Source: Ziziphus jujuba | Taxonomy: Eukaryota > Streptophyta > Magnoliopsida > Rosales > Rhamnaceae | Assembly (NCBI RefSeq): GCF_031755915.1 | Contig: NC_083380.1 | Coordinates: 29,794,501-29,858,500 of the forward strand | DNA: 64,000 bases | Direction: 5' to 3' | Shown: in pieces, positions 1 through 12,319 of the stretch | Layout: each line of letters starts with the position of its first letter | Position numbering within the stretch: position 1 is the stretch's first letter | The notes under the pieces: generated by a model | What the model was told of the DNA's origin: nothing | Database searches by the model: none | What the model saw: only the letters and a program-made list of their open reading frames with translations | Made by a program: the position numbers and the translations under genes

Positions 1-439
1 TTTTCTTCCAAGTGATTATTAATTTTTTTCACAATTTACAAAAACATTAACTGAGAAATTGAAAAGTTTTAAAAAATGATCCATAAACTATTAATAAGAA
101 AGTATAATATTATACTGCTTGCTATTCTCTAATTTATCTTTTTATATATACTATTATTGGCATTGTTATTTTGTAAAGGAAAGTGTTCTTTAAAAATGTT
201 TAGTTTAACTAAAAAAAGGTTTAAAAGGAAAAATTAATAATATATATGATATAAAAATTATAAAAGTGAAAAGTTGGGATTAATATAGGAAGTACAGATT
301 TTATGGTTTAGAAAGTTATATACAATAAAATGACAAAAATTGGAAATCCAATGAATCTAGCATTTCATGCCCTGGAACCAAACTTTTTGGCAATAGCAAT
401 AAGACTGCCCTAACTTTTATTATATGAAAAAATAAAAAA
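1..439. other. AT-rich spacer, no gene seen
   Basis: AT-rich sequence with short homopolymer runs. No open reading frame of recognisable family and no repeat structure was seen before the LINE remnant. Confidence 0.6.
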
Positions 440-1498
440 TAAAAAATTGTACGGCATTGGATAGCTTTTTTGATGTTTGTGGTGCAAATGTGGGCTGTCG
501 AAATTGGTGGAGAATAATATTGGGTTTACATGTTTCAAACAAAATTAAATTTTCTTCTGGAGAGCTTGTATTGTTGGTTTGCCTTAGTATAGAAAATTTA
601 GTCCGTAGGAAGATTAAAGCAAGCAAGCTGTGTGACATTTGTTATCGGGGTGAGGAATTGGTTTTACATGCATTATGGATGTGTTCTAATGTTAAAGGAA
701 TCTAGAAGGAGACAGAATTGAAAGTCACAACTATTCTTCTTTTACAGATTTAATGTTACTAGGCTCTCACTAATTTATCTGGTTTCCAGAAAAAGAGGTT
801 TGTTTATTTGAGCTAGATTGTATGGAATAGAATGAATGCTTTTCTGCATAACGAGTATATTAAAACTGATCAATTCTTACTTGGTAGCATAGTTGGGTTA
901 CATTTGAGTTCATGGAAGCCAACAAACCACAAGAAAGTTTAAAGCAGCATAGTAGTCGGATTTAGCAGCCTCCAAATCCGAGAGAATATAAAATAAATGT
1001 TGATGGAACTCTTTCGAAAAACTGTGAAATTGTAGGTATGGGAATAATTATTCGGAATGATAAAGGAAACTTAATAATGGCCTTTGAAAAACCATTTTGT
1101 ATCTCGTGTGACCCATTAACTATTGATTTAATTGTTGGCTATAAAAGAAGCATTAGTTTTTTTCCTCACAATTAGATGTTATGAGTGGTGAGTTAGTACT
1201 AGTGACTCAAAGACCACATGTCTATCATTAAAGTATGATACTATTTTCTTAGGTTTTGATTGCTTTTAGCCGAGGAGATTTAATGTTTGCTGTCTTCTTA
1301 TAGTTGTTTTAGATGTTTGTTTGCTCATTGAAAAATGAATACAATGTGCTGGCTAGGCAAGCAGTATCAATTGATTCTTTTGAATCCTGGATGGAGGATG
1401 ATCTTAGTTGGTTATTGATTGTCTAAAAGACTAAGTAGGAATTGTTTTAGTTCTTCATAAATTATGTTTCCTTTAAAAAAAGAAAAAGAAAAAAAAAG
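440..1498 (+). mobile_element. LINE (non-LTR retrotransposon) ORF2 3' remnant
   Basis: A decayed 3' end of a plant L1-type LINE reading rightwards. Positions 457-705 encode a reverse-transcriptase zinc-binding (zf-RVT) segment that ends with the ligand pattern CDIC...H...C after a typical LVRRKIKASKLC stretch. After in-frame stops, about 969-1165 encodes the start of an RNase H-like domain: YKINVDGTLSKN, then GMGIIIRNDKGN. This domain order (zf-RVT, then RNase H) is that of plant LINE ORF2. An A-rich run at about 1474-1498 is probably the remains of the poly(A) tail. Several stops make it non-coding. I see no reverse transcriptase core, so the copy is 5' truncated. Confidence 0.75.
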
Positions 1499-1967
1499 GT
1501 TATTATGCCAGTACTAAAAAAAAATCTCCATTGTTAATTAATAGGAATTTAATCAATTAAGATTAAAAATATTAAAAATATATTTTATTATCATTATATT
1601 TATGTTGTTTGCACAAAAATCCTACAATTATCAAAATATTTAATTAATTTTTTATTAAATAACATGATAAATAATATATTAATATTTAATTGTAATCTTT
1701 AATTGATCTATCCATTTAAAAATTTATTTTTCAATGGACGACAATATATTAAGATATGTTATTTGATAAATATATTTAATATATAGCACTACTATATAAT
1801 AGGATTCAAATTTAATTCATTTTTCATGCAAAGGTTTTTAAAATAAATATTGATTTGTCTATAATATTTTTAAAAAAATATAATAAAGTTACTGATTATC
1901 TTGCAACATTATCCACAATTTTTAGTTTTGGCTGAAAAGGCTTCTGAGAGATTAGTTTTTCTTTTTC

Positions 1968-1977
1968 TTTTTTTTTT

Positions 1978-2008
<31 letters not shown>

Positions 2009-2009
2009 G
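1968..2009. repeat. Composite homopolymer T20-G22
   Basis: Twenty T followed directly by twenty-two G. The reading frames that cross it are low-complexity artefacts. Long G runs are rare in AT-rich plant DNA and are hard to sequence, so the exact length is uncertain. Confidence 0.9.
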
Positions 2010-3769
2010 TTAAATCTAATTGTATGGGCCAACACACAGATTGTAATCTAGTTTTGGGCTTTCGGTCCCCATTTTGGCTGATCTTCATCAAACCATCGCT
2101 CCCTGTTTCTTACGACCAAAATAACCCGCTGCCACAGATGGTGAGCAAAGTGGAAAGCATATACAAAGCAGCCAAAGTTTTTGGCCAAATCTCCGCTTTC
2201 GGTCAATCTTCCACCAAATTATGGTTTTCCCTAGTTTCCCACATGAACCCATTTGATTTTAGGTTTATATAATATGCTTGGTTTCTTTAATTTGGTAAAA
2301 TAATTCTATAAATACAGTAAGAACCATTATACAAACATCAACTTATGCGGTAAAAAATTTAGTTAGTAATATGACAATTTTTAATTAATTTATATTAAGT
2401 TTCGGTGGATTCAATTCTCATGTTTCTAACTTTTGAAGTAGAGTATGATAAAAGCTACATCTCAACTTGATCACTTCTTTTATCAAGTCAATTTCACAGC
2501 CAAAACAAAATTTTGCCATTAAATAATGCAACATTGCCTTTGGATTTTTCATCTTTTCATTATTCCCTTGTTCTAAACTTCTCATGCCAAAATTCCCTAT
2601 ATAAAAATAGGCTTAATTGTAACATTGACTATTTCCCTATTTGTTTAAAGTTGCAATAATTGGAACATTGGCATTGATGCAGTTTAAAGTTTGATTCTGT
2701 AATAATTTATTCACTAATATATATTTTTTTTTCTTCATATTTGTTTACTATTCTTGACTCCTATTGACTTGACTGTATGATTAGGAATATGTCAATTAAA
2801 TGTTATTCTCTAGTTCTTATGAATTTGAAATTGTTTAATTTTTTCTCAACACTAGGGACCCATTTAAGATACGAAACTAATCTGAATCGAAATGTGCTAT
2901 TCCAAATCCGGCTAATTATATTGAGCTCTGTTTTCAATTAAGAAAAAAAATAGTATGATGTATCACATTTCAGTCTAAATAACATGTGCCCAATAGATAA
3001 AAGTTATTAAAGTTATCATCCCATCAATGAATGTGATGGACAATAATCTTTAACAAACAGTAGAAGGGACAAAAAAAATGCTAGAAGAAGAAAAATGATT
3101 AGCAAAAAGAAAAAAAAAAAAAGAACTATTAAAATTCACATAATGGCAAAAGAATAGGAGGCCCCCACTAAGCCACCTTAGTATGCAGCAATAATGGATG
3201 CATGATCCTAGAGAAAAAGACAGTTTTAGAAATTTAGATTAACCAAAATATCAAATCATTAACCATTAAATACAAAATTAAACATTAAATTTAATCATAT
3301 AATATAAAAAAATAATAAAATAAAATTATGTATGACCTCATAGATGACATCTCACTACAGTTGTGGTAATCCCCCAAGTTATCTTAGGTGGGTGTGGTTC
3401 CGTGAATCCACCCAATTTCTTTTCTTGATAAGGACATATTTGTCTTTTCAGGTGTCCTTATTTGCTGAATCACTTTCCCATCTTTTTTTCAATTTCACCA
3501 GCTAATCTCTTACACTTTTGTATCCATTGAAGCTGTCTCGAAACATCCTATCTCCACGTCATTGCTTTGTTTTCTTACACCTATATACACTCGCACCAAA
3601 AACAATCTGTCCGTAATGGATTGGTAGACGTTGATCCATCATATTTTTGTCTGAGATGATTTTGGATGTAAGATGAACGGTGTGGATCATGTAATATAGA
3701 TAAAGATCAAAGAATGGTAGGCTTTAAATTATTGTAATATTGAAAATTTGGCGTATTGCAAAGTGAGAG

Positions 3770-3788
3770 GCATGCATCAAATGCATGC
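3770..3788. other. Perfect inverted repeat of RY-type CATGCA motifs
   Basis: GCATGCAT, a 3 nt spacer, then ATGCATGC: a perfect 8 bp inverted repeat holding CATGCA (RY) cores. RY motifs bind B3-domain factors in seed genes, but no gene follows here, so a regulatory role is only a possibility. Confidence 0.4.
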
Positions 3789-5044
3789 ACCAACTTGATT
3801 TTTGTGAAAGTGAAAGAAATTGAAATCGATTGGCTTGAAGCTGCTTGGAAAGGAAACAACATTTTGTATTGATTCCTAGATTTGTTGTTGTTTTTTACTT
3901 TTCGATTGTGGAGACGTATGGAAACGAAATGATAAGAGATAAAATTTAAAAATTCGTATATTAATTAATATCAATAGGACTTTTAGGTAGGTTTTTATAC
4001 CAAGACTTTTTTTATAAATCATATTATTATATTCTTAACCGTTATAATGGTCTTCCTCAATTATTTGTTACTTTTGATCTTTTTATGAACAATGCATCAT
4101 TGCGTGATGGTTTTTTAATAGCCAAGACAATTTATTAAAATCACTTACTATATTTGGGCGGGCAAAACACAATAATAATAATGAAAATAATAATAATAAT
4201 AATAATTTTGTAGATATTAATTGATTTGCAATGGTATTTTATTAGCTTGCATTGGATTTAATTATAAAAAAACACTGATGGAAAAATGTATTCAACATTA
4301 AAACTTTACAAATTTACGCTCTTGATTACTCTTTAAATTGAGGTTTAAATTTATTTTTAAATAAAATATTATTTGTTACAGTTATTGATTTCTATATAAA
4401 ATATATAGTATATTAATTATGTAGCTAGTCACTTGACTAATTGGATTATGGTAAGTCTCTCTAAATTCTAGTCGCAAGCTTTGAATAGAAATTTGGATTG
4501 ACGAAAAAAAATATATCTATATATATATATATATATATTGACCAAAATTCAAGTTTATGTCTTGGTCTTTATGAGATAAGAGAAAGAAAACGTTAGAAAA
4601 ATAAAAATCAAGAATATAAAGCACATGATACATATTGAAAATATATTTTGTATTTTGTAGAATTTGTTAGGTTTACCAATTACGTAAACATTTTGTTTTG
4701 GCAGCATGACTAATTATATCATATATATATATATATGTATAGTACTAATATTCAAACAAATTAACCCCTCATGCCTAATTTCAGTCTCAAATTTGACTCA
4801 CCATTTTGGTCATCTCAATTATAGGCTATTTAATCTGATTAGTTTTTAATAAACAAATTACAATATATACTACTAAAAATATTATTCTCTTATTATCTTG
4901 CAAAACAATAATATTAATGAACTCTTATCTCAATGTTAGCCAAATTTTCAATTAAATCTAATTTGTGTACCTTACCATATATATTATCAAGTAATAATGT
5001 AGCAAAGCAAGATTTGTTTGGAAAAGCTAAATTTGAGATTTTTC

Positions 5045-5070
5045 TTTTTTTTTTTTTTTTGGGGGGGGGG
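5045..5070. repeat. Composite homopolymer T16-G10
   Basis: A second T-run directly followed by a G-run, similar in design to the tract at 1968-2009. Confidence 0.9.
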
Positions 5071-5732
5071 TGGTAATAAAAGCAAAATTTGACTTTTTCT
5101 AGTGTCATTGACAGTATTGGTATATTCAAACTTCGTACCTTACAATTTCTATGAGGATACTTAAAGTAAATTCTTATTATCAAAATAGATTATGTAACAA
5201 CTAAAATTTTCAGCTTTCAATGGTATAATATACTATAATAAGTGTAATTTGAATTTAAAGAAAGCTCATATATTTTTGAATTAGCATAAAACTTTCAAAG
5301 GTGAGGAAGCATACGCGAATTCTCTTTAAAACAAATATTAAATGATATCTCATATATAAGACAAACCCATGCATTTAAAATTAGTTAAACATATTTGGAA
5401 CCTTGTGATTCCTGATAAGAAAATGTTTTTATTTATTCATTACTTTAATATATACCACCCAAAAGCAATTTCGATTGTCCTTTTGGAAACAATGGGATGG
5501 CCAACCGGTTGCCTCTTCAATACTCCTTCAATCTATCTATGGATGCAGTTAACCGAGCTAGTAAGGAGCATACTACTTTATATATAGCAAATTATAAAAA
5601 ATAAAAATAAAAATACTCCTCAAATTTCAATTAATGGAATATTTTCAAGCAACTATAACATTACAAAATTTTTGAATATTCTAAAACAGTTGAAAGATTC
5701 AAATTTGGGTTCCTTCTAAAAATTTTAGAATT

Positions 5733-6128
5733 TAATTGAGTAGTCAAAATTTTGAAACGTGACTCTACAGCACACATAGTACACCTGGTAATCGAAGTGA
5801 AGAAATTAAAGAACATTTGAGACGAGAAACAAGTTCACACGTGTGTTTCAGCCAAAAAAAAAAAAAAAAAAGTTGAACACATGTGGATATTTCTTAACTA
5901 AGATAGACATTTTTTGCTTCCAGAAGGACATTCGTCGGTCCAAAAAAGTATAATTGAGTAATCAAAAATTTGAATCGTGACTCTGCAATTAACATTGTAC
6001 ACTTGGCAATTGAAATTTAAGAGATTAAGAGCTTAACATTTTTGGGATAAGCAAATAGTTCAACACGTATGAATATTTCTTAATTGAGATTAACATTTTT
6101 AGCTTCCCAAAAGATATTCATCGGTCTA
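5733..6128. repeat. Two-copy tandem duplication, period about 218 bp
   Basis: Two diverged direct copies start at 5733 and 5951. Shared landmarks in order: TAATTGAGTA, a 'TGACTCT' block, 'GTACAC', 'TTCAACAC/TTGAACAC', 'ATATTTCTTAA', and 'CATCGGTC/CGTCGGTC' at the end. The copies lie just beyond the 3' end of the MAP kinase kinase gene. Function unknown. Confidence 0.75.
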
Positions 6129-6291
6129 AGAGAATTTACAAAACTTGATTAAAAAGAAAACTAATTAAATAAAAAAAGGAAAAAAATTCCGATTCCGGAA
6201 ACTATATACAAAACTCAAAAAAAAAGATCCGACACCCAAATTACAGTCGGATCATCTAAATCGGAAACTCGACCCCGAACTATAAAACCCA

Positions 6292-7290
6292 TCACCAATC
6301 GGATCCCAAATCTTTGCACACGAAAGGGTGGGTCAAGAGCTGCGCCGCCGACCACCTTTTGCCGGACTCCTTCTGCAAACAACACTCAAGGAAACTCCGA
6401 AACTCGTCGGAAACACCCTCAGGCAGGCTCGGCGATTCACCGAAGCAAATCGCGCACATCAGGGTGGCCCAATCGGGTCTCTGACCGGCGGGCAACAAAG
6501 GGAAATGACCCATATAGAGCTCCATCAGTGTCAAACCCAAGCTCCAAATATCACTCGCATAGCCGTTATAGTTCCCACCATAAGTTTCCGGGTCGAAGCG
6601 TTCGGGGCTCATATAGGCACAAGTTCCAACGTATGAATTACAAGCATCCAAAGTCCTGCACATGATTTTGCTGACTCCGAAATCGGCGATCTTCACCTCC
6701 ATCTTGCTATTGACCAAAAGATTAGTCGGCTTAATATCACGGTGGATGATTTTGTGAGAGTGGAGGTAATTGAGGCCGTTGAGGACCTGTTTGGCCACGT
6801 GTGCGAGTTTGGCCTCCGAGAAAGTTCCATGGCTACGGAGGAGGGTTTCTAAGGTTCCGAAATCCATATACTCCATCAAGAACGCGATGTCGCCAGAAGG
6901 CTTTTCGAATATCGAATGGCAGTGGACTACGTACGGTGAGTCCGTTCGCCGGAGAATCTCCATCTCCCGGAAAAGCTGTCGCCGGACGGTTGGATCCGAA
7001 TCGCCGTGGACTACTTTCAGAGCGTAGGTTGTTGAGGTCCGTTTGTGACGAACCTGGTAGACCGTTCCGCCATTTCCATGGCCAAGAACCTGGAGGGTTT
7101 CGAGATCGGAGAAACAGATGCCGGAGGAGGCGGATGAAGTGGTGTTGGTGGTGGCGGCGGTGGTGCAGGAGTTTCCGGCGGCGGCGACTCCGGTGGAGAA
7201 GATGGAGGGAGGGAAGCGAGGACGGCGTTCGGAGAGTTCGGGGAGAGGAAGACGGAGGTTGAGCTGACGGCGTTCTCGTACGAGAGCCAT
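6292..7290 (-). CDS. MAP kinase kinase, plant group D (MKK7/MKK9-like)
   Basis: A 332-residue intronless dual-specificity kinase that phosphorylates MAP kinases in the cytoplasm and nucleus. Residues 5-19 form a MAPK docking site (RERRQ followed by LNLRLPL). The kinase domain spans about 61-324: glycine loop GHGNGGTVY (70-78), catalytic Lys92 in ALK, HRD at 183-185 in IIHRDIKPTNLL, DFG at 203-205. The activation loop carries the plant MAPKK S/T-x5-S/T pattern as Thr213 and Ser219, then GTCAYMSPER. Lack of introns, short length and the docking motif place it in group D (MKK7/8/9/10), closest in feel to MKK9, whose family acts in ethylene, senescence and defence signalling. All key residues are present. 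The coding region is GC-rich against its surroundings. The start is the ATG directly before the docking site. Confidence 0.96.
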   Translation of the reverse strand: MALVRERRQLNLRLPLPELSERRPRFPPSIFSTGVAAAGNSCTTAATTNTTSSASSGICFSDLETLQVLGHGNGGTVYQVRHKRTSTTYALKVVHGDSDPTVRRQLFREMEILRRTDSPYVVHCHSIFEKPSGDIAFLMEYMDFGTLETLLRSHGTFSEAKLAHVAKQVLNGLNYLHSHKIIHRDIKPTNLLVNSKMEVKIADFGVSKIMCRTLDACNSYVGTCAYMSPERFDPETYGGNYNGYASDIWSLGLTLMELYMGHFPLLPAGQRPDWATLMCAICFGESPSLPEGVSDEFRSFLECCLQKESGKRWSAAQLLTHPFVCKDLGSDW

Positions 7291-7379
7291 AGACGGAGGA
7301 ATAAAACGGTTGCGTTTGAAGAATGGAAGCTGTTGGTTAGAAGGAGTAGTAGTGAAACTGGACTGGGGTTGGGAATTGG

Positions 7380-7387
7380 TTTATATA
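7380..7387 (-). promoter_or_regulatory. TATA box of the MAP kinase kinase gene
   Basis: TATATAAA on the minus strand, about 90 bp upstream of the start codon. This leaves a 5' leader of roughly 60 nt, a normal plant core promoter layout. Inferred from sequence only. Confidence 0.7.
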
Positions 7388-7405
7388 AGTAAGTAGGAAA
7401 AAAAG

Positions 7406-7411
7406 CACGTG
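7406..7411. promoter_or_regulatory. G-box / ABRE-like CACGTG next to the TATA box
   Basis: A CACGTG core in the context CCACGTGC on the gene strand, about 20 bp upstream of the TATA box. Such elements bind bZIP and bHLH factors and, with this flank, resemble abscisic-acid response elements. Confidence 0.6.
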
Positions 7412-7660
7412 GAGGCGGCCTCTGAATAAATAAATAAATAAATAAAAGAGTGAGAGAGTTTAAGCCGGCTAATGAGATTAGTGAAAAGTAGATTAAGGAA
7501 GGTGAGAGGATATGGGATAGAGAGTATCTGGGTCCCACTTTTTCAAATTTTTTTTTTAATATATGTGTGTTTGAGGCTCTGTTTCTGATGGGATATTTGC
7601 TTTTTCATTGTTCTTTCATCTTTTTTTTTTTTGAAAAAAAAGTGAGAGGATGGTTATCCA

Positions 7661-7666
7661 CACGTG
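7661..7666. promoter_or_regulatory. Second distal G-box CACGTG
   Basis: A second perfect CACGTG about 370 bp upstream of the MAP kinase kinase start. Paired G-boxes often act together, but function is not shown. Confidence 0.4.
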
Positions 7667-9599
7667 ACTAAATGGCATGGCAGTTTAATTTTTTATTATT
7701 TTTTTAAAATTTTTGAAGATTCATATGAGTAACAAGACAGAGCCAACCACTTCTTCTAACTACTGGACAATTAAATTATTAGTTTTTTTTTTTTGCAAAA
7801 CTTATTATTATTATTATTTTTTTGTGGGGTTGGGACAGCTAGCAAGTGGGAATCCCTATTAAGGCTATGAGCACCAAGTGGAGTATTTATTGTTAAGCCA
7901 ATAATTTTTGGCTGCTTCAAGGGTATGAAGGAAATTATTGATTTTTTAAATGCTCACATATCTATAATCTTGAGTAATATATAGTTCAACAATTACATGT
8001 TTAGCATTTATAGATAAGTTAGCATAATATGTGTAATATGGAATCGAATATACTTGACAGGGTTTGTAATATGAATATGAATCCAATTATTTTTAGAAAT
8101 CCTCAACCATCCAAGTTTGAATCTCTTTGTGGATAAACTCATATCTTGATCCCCCTTCATATTGGTTCTTTAATGGGTGAGAAACTACTGTGCTGATATT
8201 TATTTACCATTTTCTGTTGTGTTAGTCACCCACTCTATCATTTTCTAATTAAGTTAGCAGAATAAAAGATTGTTTTATTTTAAGTTAATTTTTTGGGTTA
8301 TTATTGAATTTTTCTTTTAATCTCTAATCAAGAAGTTGAAATGGTGGTAAGCTAATTATATGTTTATTTGTTATAATACATAATCAAAAGACGGCCCTAT
8401 TTCTAAAGCTTAATTAATAATAAGCAAGAGCTGGCTTGACAGTGAAATAGATATCAAATAAGTTTCTTATTTTTTTTTTAAATAAAAAAAAAATACAAAT
8501 TGTATTCAATAATTGTAGCAGATAAAGACAGAGTATCGGTTTTCTACTTTTCTTGTAGGGCAGAGTATAGTGAAATGTTGAGCATGCATATCTTTTCCTT
8601 CACTTCTTTAAAAAGTTATATATATTTTTTAAAAAAAATATATAATGATTTCGGTATGGGGGAGCCATCCATGGGATCAAGATTCCAATATAACCAAGAA
8701 AAAGTTAGCAGATACAACCATATTTGCCAATCATAAGATTACATAACAACAATAACTATAATAATAATAATATTTTGATACAATTATCCATGCAACATGG
8801 GGAAAAACCAAATCAAGACATGATAATTGAATTTGAATTTAATTATTTGTATATATGATGAAGTTAGTTAGGCAAATTAGGAATTTAAAAATAGGTTAGG
8901 AATTTAATTATGTTGAATTATATAATGCTTGATTGGTAATCTTTATGTTTTGTTTTTTTTTTTTTTCAATTTTTTGTTTTATATGTTTTGTTTTAATTGT
9001 CTATAAAAACAAAGTTTATAATTTGTCTTTGCTTTAAATAATAATTAAATTTATTACCTAACTACAACTAAAAAAAAAAAATAACTGCAAAATTAAATAA
9101 AAAACAAAACATAAATGTTTCAAAATGCTTATAAAATTAAGCAGCTATTTTTTTTTAATATCATTTTATGATTTTTCTATTTTTTTATTTCCGTATTTCA
9201 AATTTTTATTTATGAATAGCTTAACAATTGGATCAATATTATTTGACATAAACTGAAATCCATTTTATTAAATAAATATATATATATATATATATTTCAT
9301 TTAAATAACTACTATAGTAAAGTTTTTTTTTATATATAAAAAAAGGGAAAAATATTTTCAAAATTTATTAAATTAATTATTACTCATGATTATTGTTATC
9401 TAGACCCTGGTTACTATGACAGTTATTTATTATTTATGTATGTTTAGTATTTAAAAATGAAATTAACCTAAACAAGGGTATATTTTATTGTCTTTTTTTT
9501 TTATAATTATATAGTTAAGTTGAGCTTTGCCATGGAAACAAAACCGAAAGTTAGTTAAATTCCTAATTGTTTTATTTTTTTTTTATTTTTTTTTTCAGA
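7667..9599. other. AT-rich intergenic region, no gene seen
   Basis: AT-rich sequence with T-runs, TTA repeats near 7800 and an (AT)n tract near 9275-9293. No protein family, RNA gene or transposon end was recognised. Confidence 0.55.
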
Positions 9600-11284
9600 A
9601 TAATGTATAAAGTTAGTTTTCAGTGGTTATCCGATTACCAGAAGCAAGTGGGCTCATAAATGCACAAATTGAGATCGAACTGTTTTAGGAAAACAAATAA
9701 ATAGTTCATTAGAAATAAATAAATAAAGAGATAAAATTGGATATATTTGGGGTACAATGAACTTTGGATAAACAACGGAAACATGTACTATAAAAGGGAT
9801 GGCCCTTTGCCTTTTTCTTTAAATTATAATCAATTTGGCTGCCCCATTTATTAAAAGAAAGAAAGGTACTAGCCGTCGTCCTCTTGGGCCATATGGACAT
9901 GTGAAAATCACGTGCTTGCCCCTCTCATCAGCGAATGAACCATTACAAATATTTGAGAGCACTAGAAATGTTAGTAGAGGTAATCTTAGAACGACGAAAA
10001 ATTAAATGTCGTATGAATACTACGACTACAAAATAGCAAATGGTGCAGTGCAGGCAGCGCACAGATGGATAAGCGACTAATTGTGCCTACGTCATAAATC
10101 ACGTTACTGTGGTCATTATCTCATAAATGACGTCAATTTTGGGTGTTCGAAAGCTTTTACAATACGACAAAGAATATTAGTTTTAGTAGTTGAACATTAT
10201 TATTTGTATCTATAAAAATACGAATTTAAATTATTTTTTTTTTTTGAATAGATTATAATTTAGATAAATTATTTAAAAAAAAAAACCATTGATATGGAAG
10301 CTGGTAAAATAATGCAATTTTTTTTTTCTCTCCAAAATAATGCAACTTTACAACAAATTAAAAATACATTAGTTTTTGGAAAATTCACAAACAACTTCCA
10401 TCAACTTTCATTGCACCAAAATAATAATAATAATAATAAAAATAAAAAAAAATAAAAACAAAACCAAACCGGTGTTAGCCTCCATCTTTCACTACAGTTC
10501 TTTTCACCAAAAAAATGTGTGTATATACGTGTCCGCATGGTTCTTGGTGTATGTCCAAAAGAGGAAAGAAAAAAAAAATCCATAGTTCTTGATCCAAAAA
10601 AGAAAGAGAAAGCTTTCACCAATAGTTTAATTTATCTTTTTACTTTTTCTTATCTGAACTATATTACATACTAACTATGACATTAAGAAAATGATAATAA
10701 TAATAATAGCCATGACATCAATTAAATTAGTCACTACTATTTTTTTAATTTAATTAAAGTGAGAAAAGAGAAGTAAAATAGATGATAAATGCACCCTATA
10801 TTGCTAAATTATAACTTTTTTTTTAAAAACAAAACTGATAATTTTCACAAAACATAAAAATAAAATAAATAAAAAATTGATAATTCCAAATATGTAAGTG
10901 ATAATCAATAAATAATGTTAAAATTATCAAAATATTAATTAAATTTGTTTATTAAATAATATATTAATATTTAATTGATCTAATTATTTATATATTTATT
11001 CATTTGAAAATTTAACTATATATGTTTATATTATTATATTAATATTTCAGCAATAATACTTCCATTGAACTAACCCAAAATAAATCAAATAATTAAGATT
11101 AGTTGATGAAATATTTCGAAAAGCATGAGGCAAAATAATATCCAATCACAAAAAGAGTTCTTTGCTACGGGTAGTTTTAGCGACGAAGTCAGCTTCTTGA
11201 TTTTGCTCAAATGGAGCATTAGTTAACCTCTCAACAATCCAACTTGTTGAAATAAACATAAATATTTTCAACTAGAGTAGATAA
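9600..11284. repeat. Duplicated repeat block: modules X and Y plus a LINE stub (first copy)
   Basis: First unit of a dispersed segmental repeat. Module X (about 9600-10155) includes conserved landmarks ACGACGAAAAATTAAATGTC, a GTGCC stem and TGACGTCA. Module Y (about 10280-11060) has CTACAGTTCTTTTC, then GAAAGAGAAAGCTTTCACCA and the TAAATTAGTCACTA block. A LINE 3' stub (about 11065-11284, minus strand) follows and is cut short where the next X module begins. The same order is seen at 11285-18124 and 44640-61898. Confidence 0.75.
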
Positions 11285-11880
11285 TATATAAAGTTAGTTT
11301 GGACTTTGGAGTGGTTGTCTGATTACCTGAAGGAACTGGGTTTGCGTTTATAAAATGCACCAATTAAGATTAAACTGTTTTAGCAAAATAAATAAATAAA
11401 TAAATAAAAGAAGATAAACTTGGATATATTTGGGGGTACACTGAACTTAGGAAATTAGGAGGAACAACAAAAATATGTACGATAAAAATGATGGTCCTTT
11501 TCTTTAAATAATCAATTTGGCTGCCCCTTTCATAAAATAAATAAATAAATAATTAAATAAAAACAATTTGGCTGCCCCATTTAATTAAGTACTAGCCGTC
11601 GTCCTGTCGGACCACATGGACCATATGGACATGTGCAAATCCAGTCATTCATGATGATATTTTTAGAGACCTATAAATTTGATAAGGTTTAATCTAAGAA
11701 CGACGAAAAATTAAATGTCGTAAGAATGCTATGAAATAGCAAGTGGTGCGTACTGCAGCGTAGGCAAAAGGCACAGTTGGATAAGCAACAAATTGTGCCT
11801 ATCTCATAGACTACGTCATATGGTCATTGTCTCATAAATGACGTCGAATCTGGGTGTCCGAAACCACTGACGACAACCAC
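11285..11880. repeat. Module X, second copy (direct repeat of 9600-10155)
   Basis: A direct repeat of the first X module, about 1.68 kb downstream. Both share GTACTAGCCGTCGTCCT, the ACGACGAAAAATTAAATGTC block and the CATTGTCTCATAAATGACGT type ending. It breaks off near 11880. Confidence 0.8.
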
Positions 11881-12319
11881 GCAGCTTCCAAGAATAATTG
11901 AGTTGTCTTTGCTGTGCTTGTATGAAATTTGATCGATTCCGACATGGTTTGCTAAACTTTGATGTCGAAATTAAAAAAAAAAAAAAAATTTAAATTTTAT
12001 TCGTTAAATTATTATGCTAATCATTCAATTTATAATAATATATATGAGTTTAAAATTTAAAATAATAAAATATTTTTTTTAAATTTTGCAAATAAATTTA
12101 TTTATTTATTTAAATTTTTAAAAAATTAGATTAAAAATGAACAAATCAATACCGTTATATTTGATAGATTGGATTTGACGATGGAATGAAATAAATATTC
12201 TTTCATTTTTATATTTGGTTAATAATTTTAATAAGGTTTATTTATTTATAAAAATAGTTAATCTTGAAAGAATCATTATTACTTTAAAAAATACGTATTC
12301 TATCTGATTACGTGTATGT
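11881..12319. other. AT-rich spacer, no gene seen
   Basis: AT-rich filler between two repeat modules, ending in an (AT)n run at about 12321-12341. Nothing recognisable. Confidence 0.5.

Larger units (their letters stand above)
1499..5732. other. AT-rich intergenic region, no gene seen
   Basis: More than 4 kb of AT-rich sequence with (AT)n runs near 4514-4540 and 4716-4737, TAA repeats near 4170-4207 and two composite homopolymer tracts (listed separately). The stretch 2020-2272 has a more balanced composition and an open frame, but I recognise no protein family in it. No gene is supported. Confidence 0.55.

Noticed and set aside
1901..2272. 123-residue frame across the T/G homopolymer
   Set aside because: Its middle is Phe/Gly homopolymer and the rest shows no recognisable domain.
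3826..3852. Similarity of a TGAAGCTGC stretch to a plant microRNA
   Set aside because: Only the first ten or so bases agree and no convincing precursor hairpin was seen.
7017..7538. 173-residue minus-strand frame overlapping the kinase start
   Set aside because: It overlaps the kinase N-terminus in another frame, spans the TATA box and has Pro/Ser low-complexity content. It is a shadow of the GC-rich coding region.
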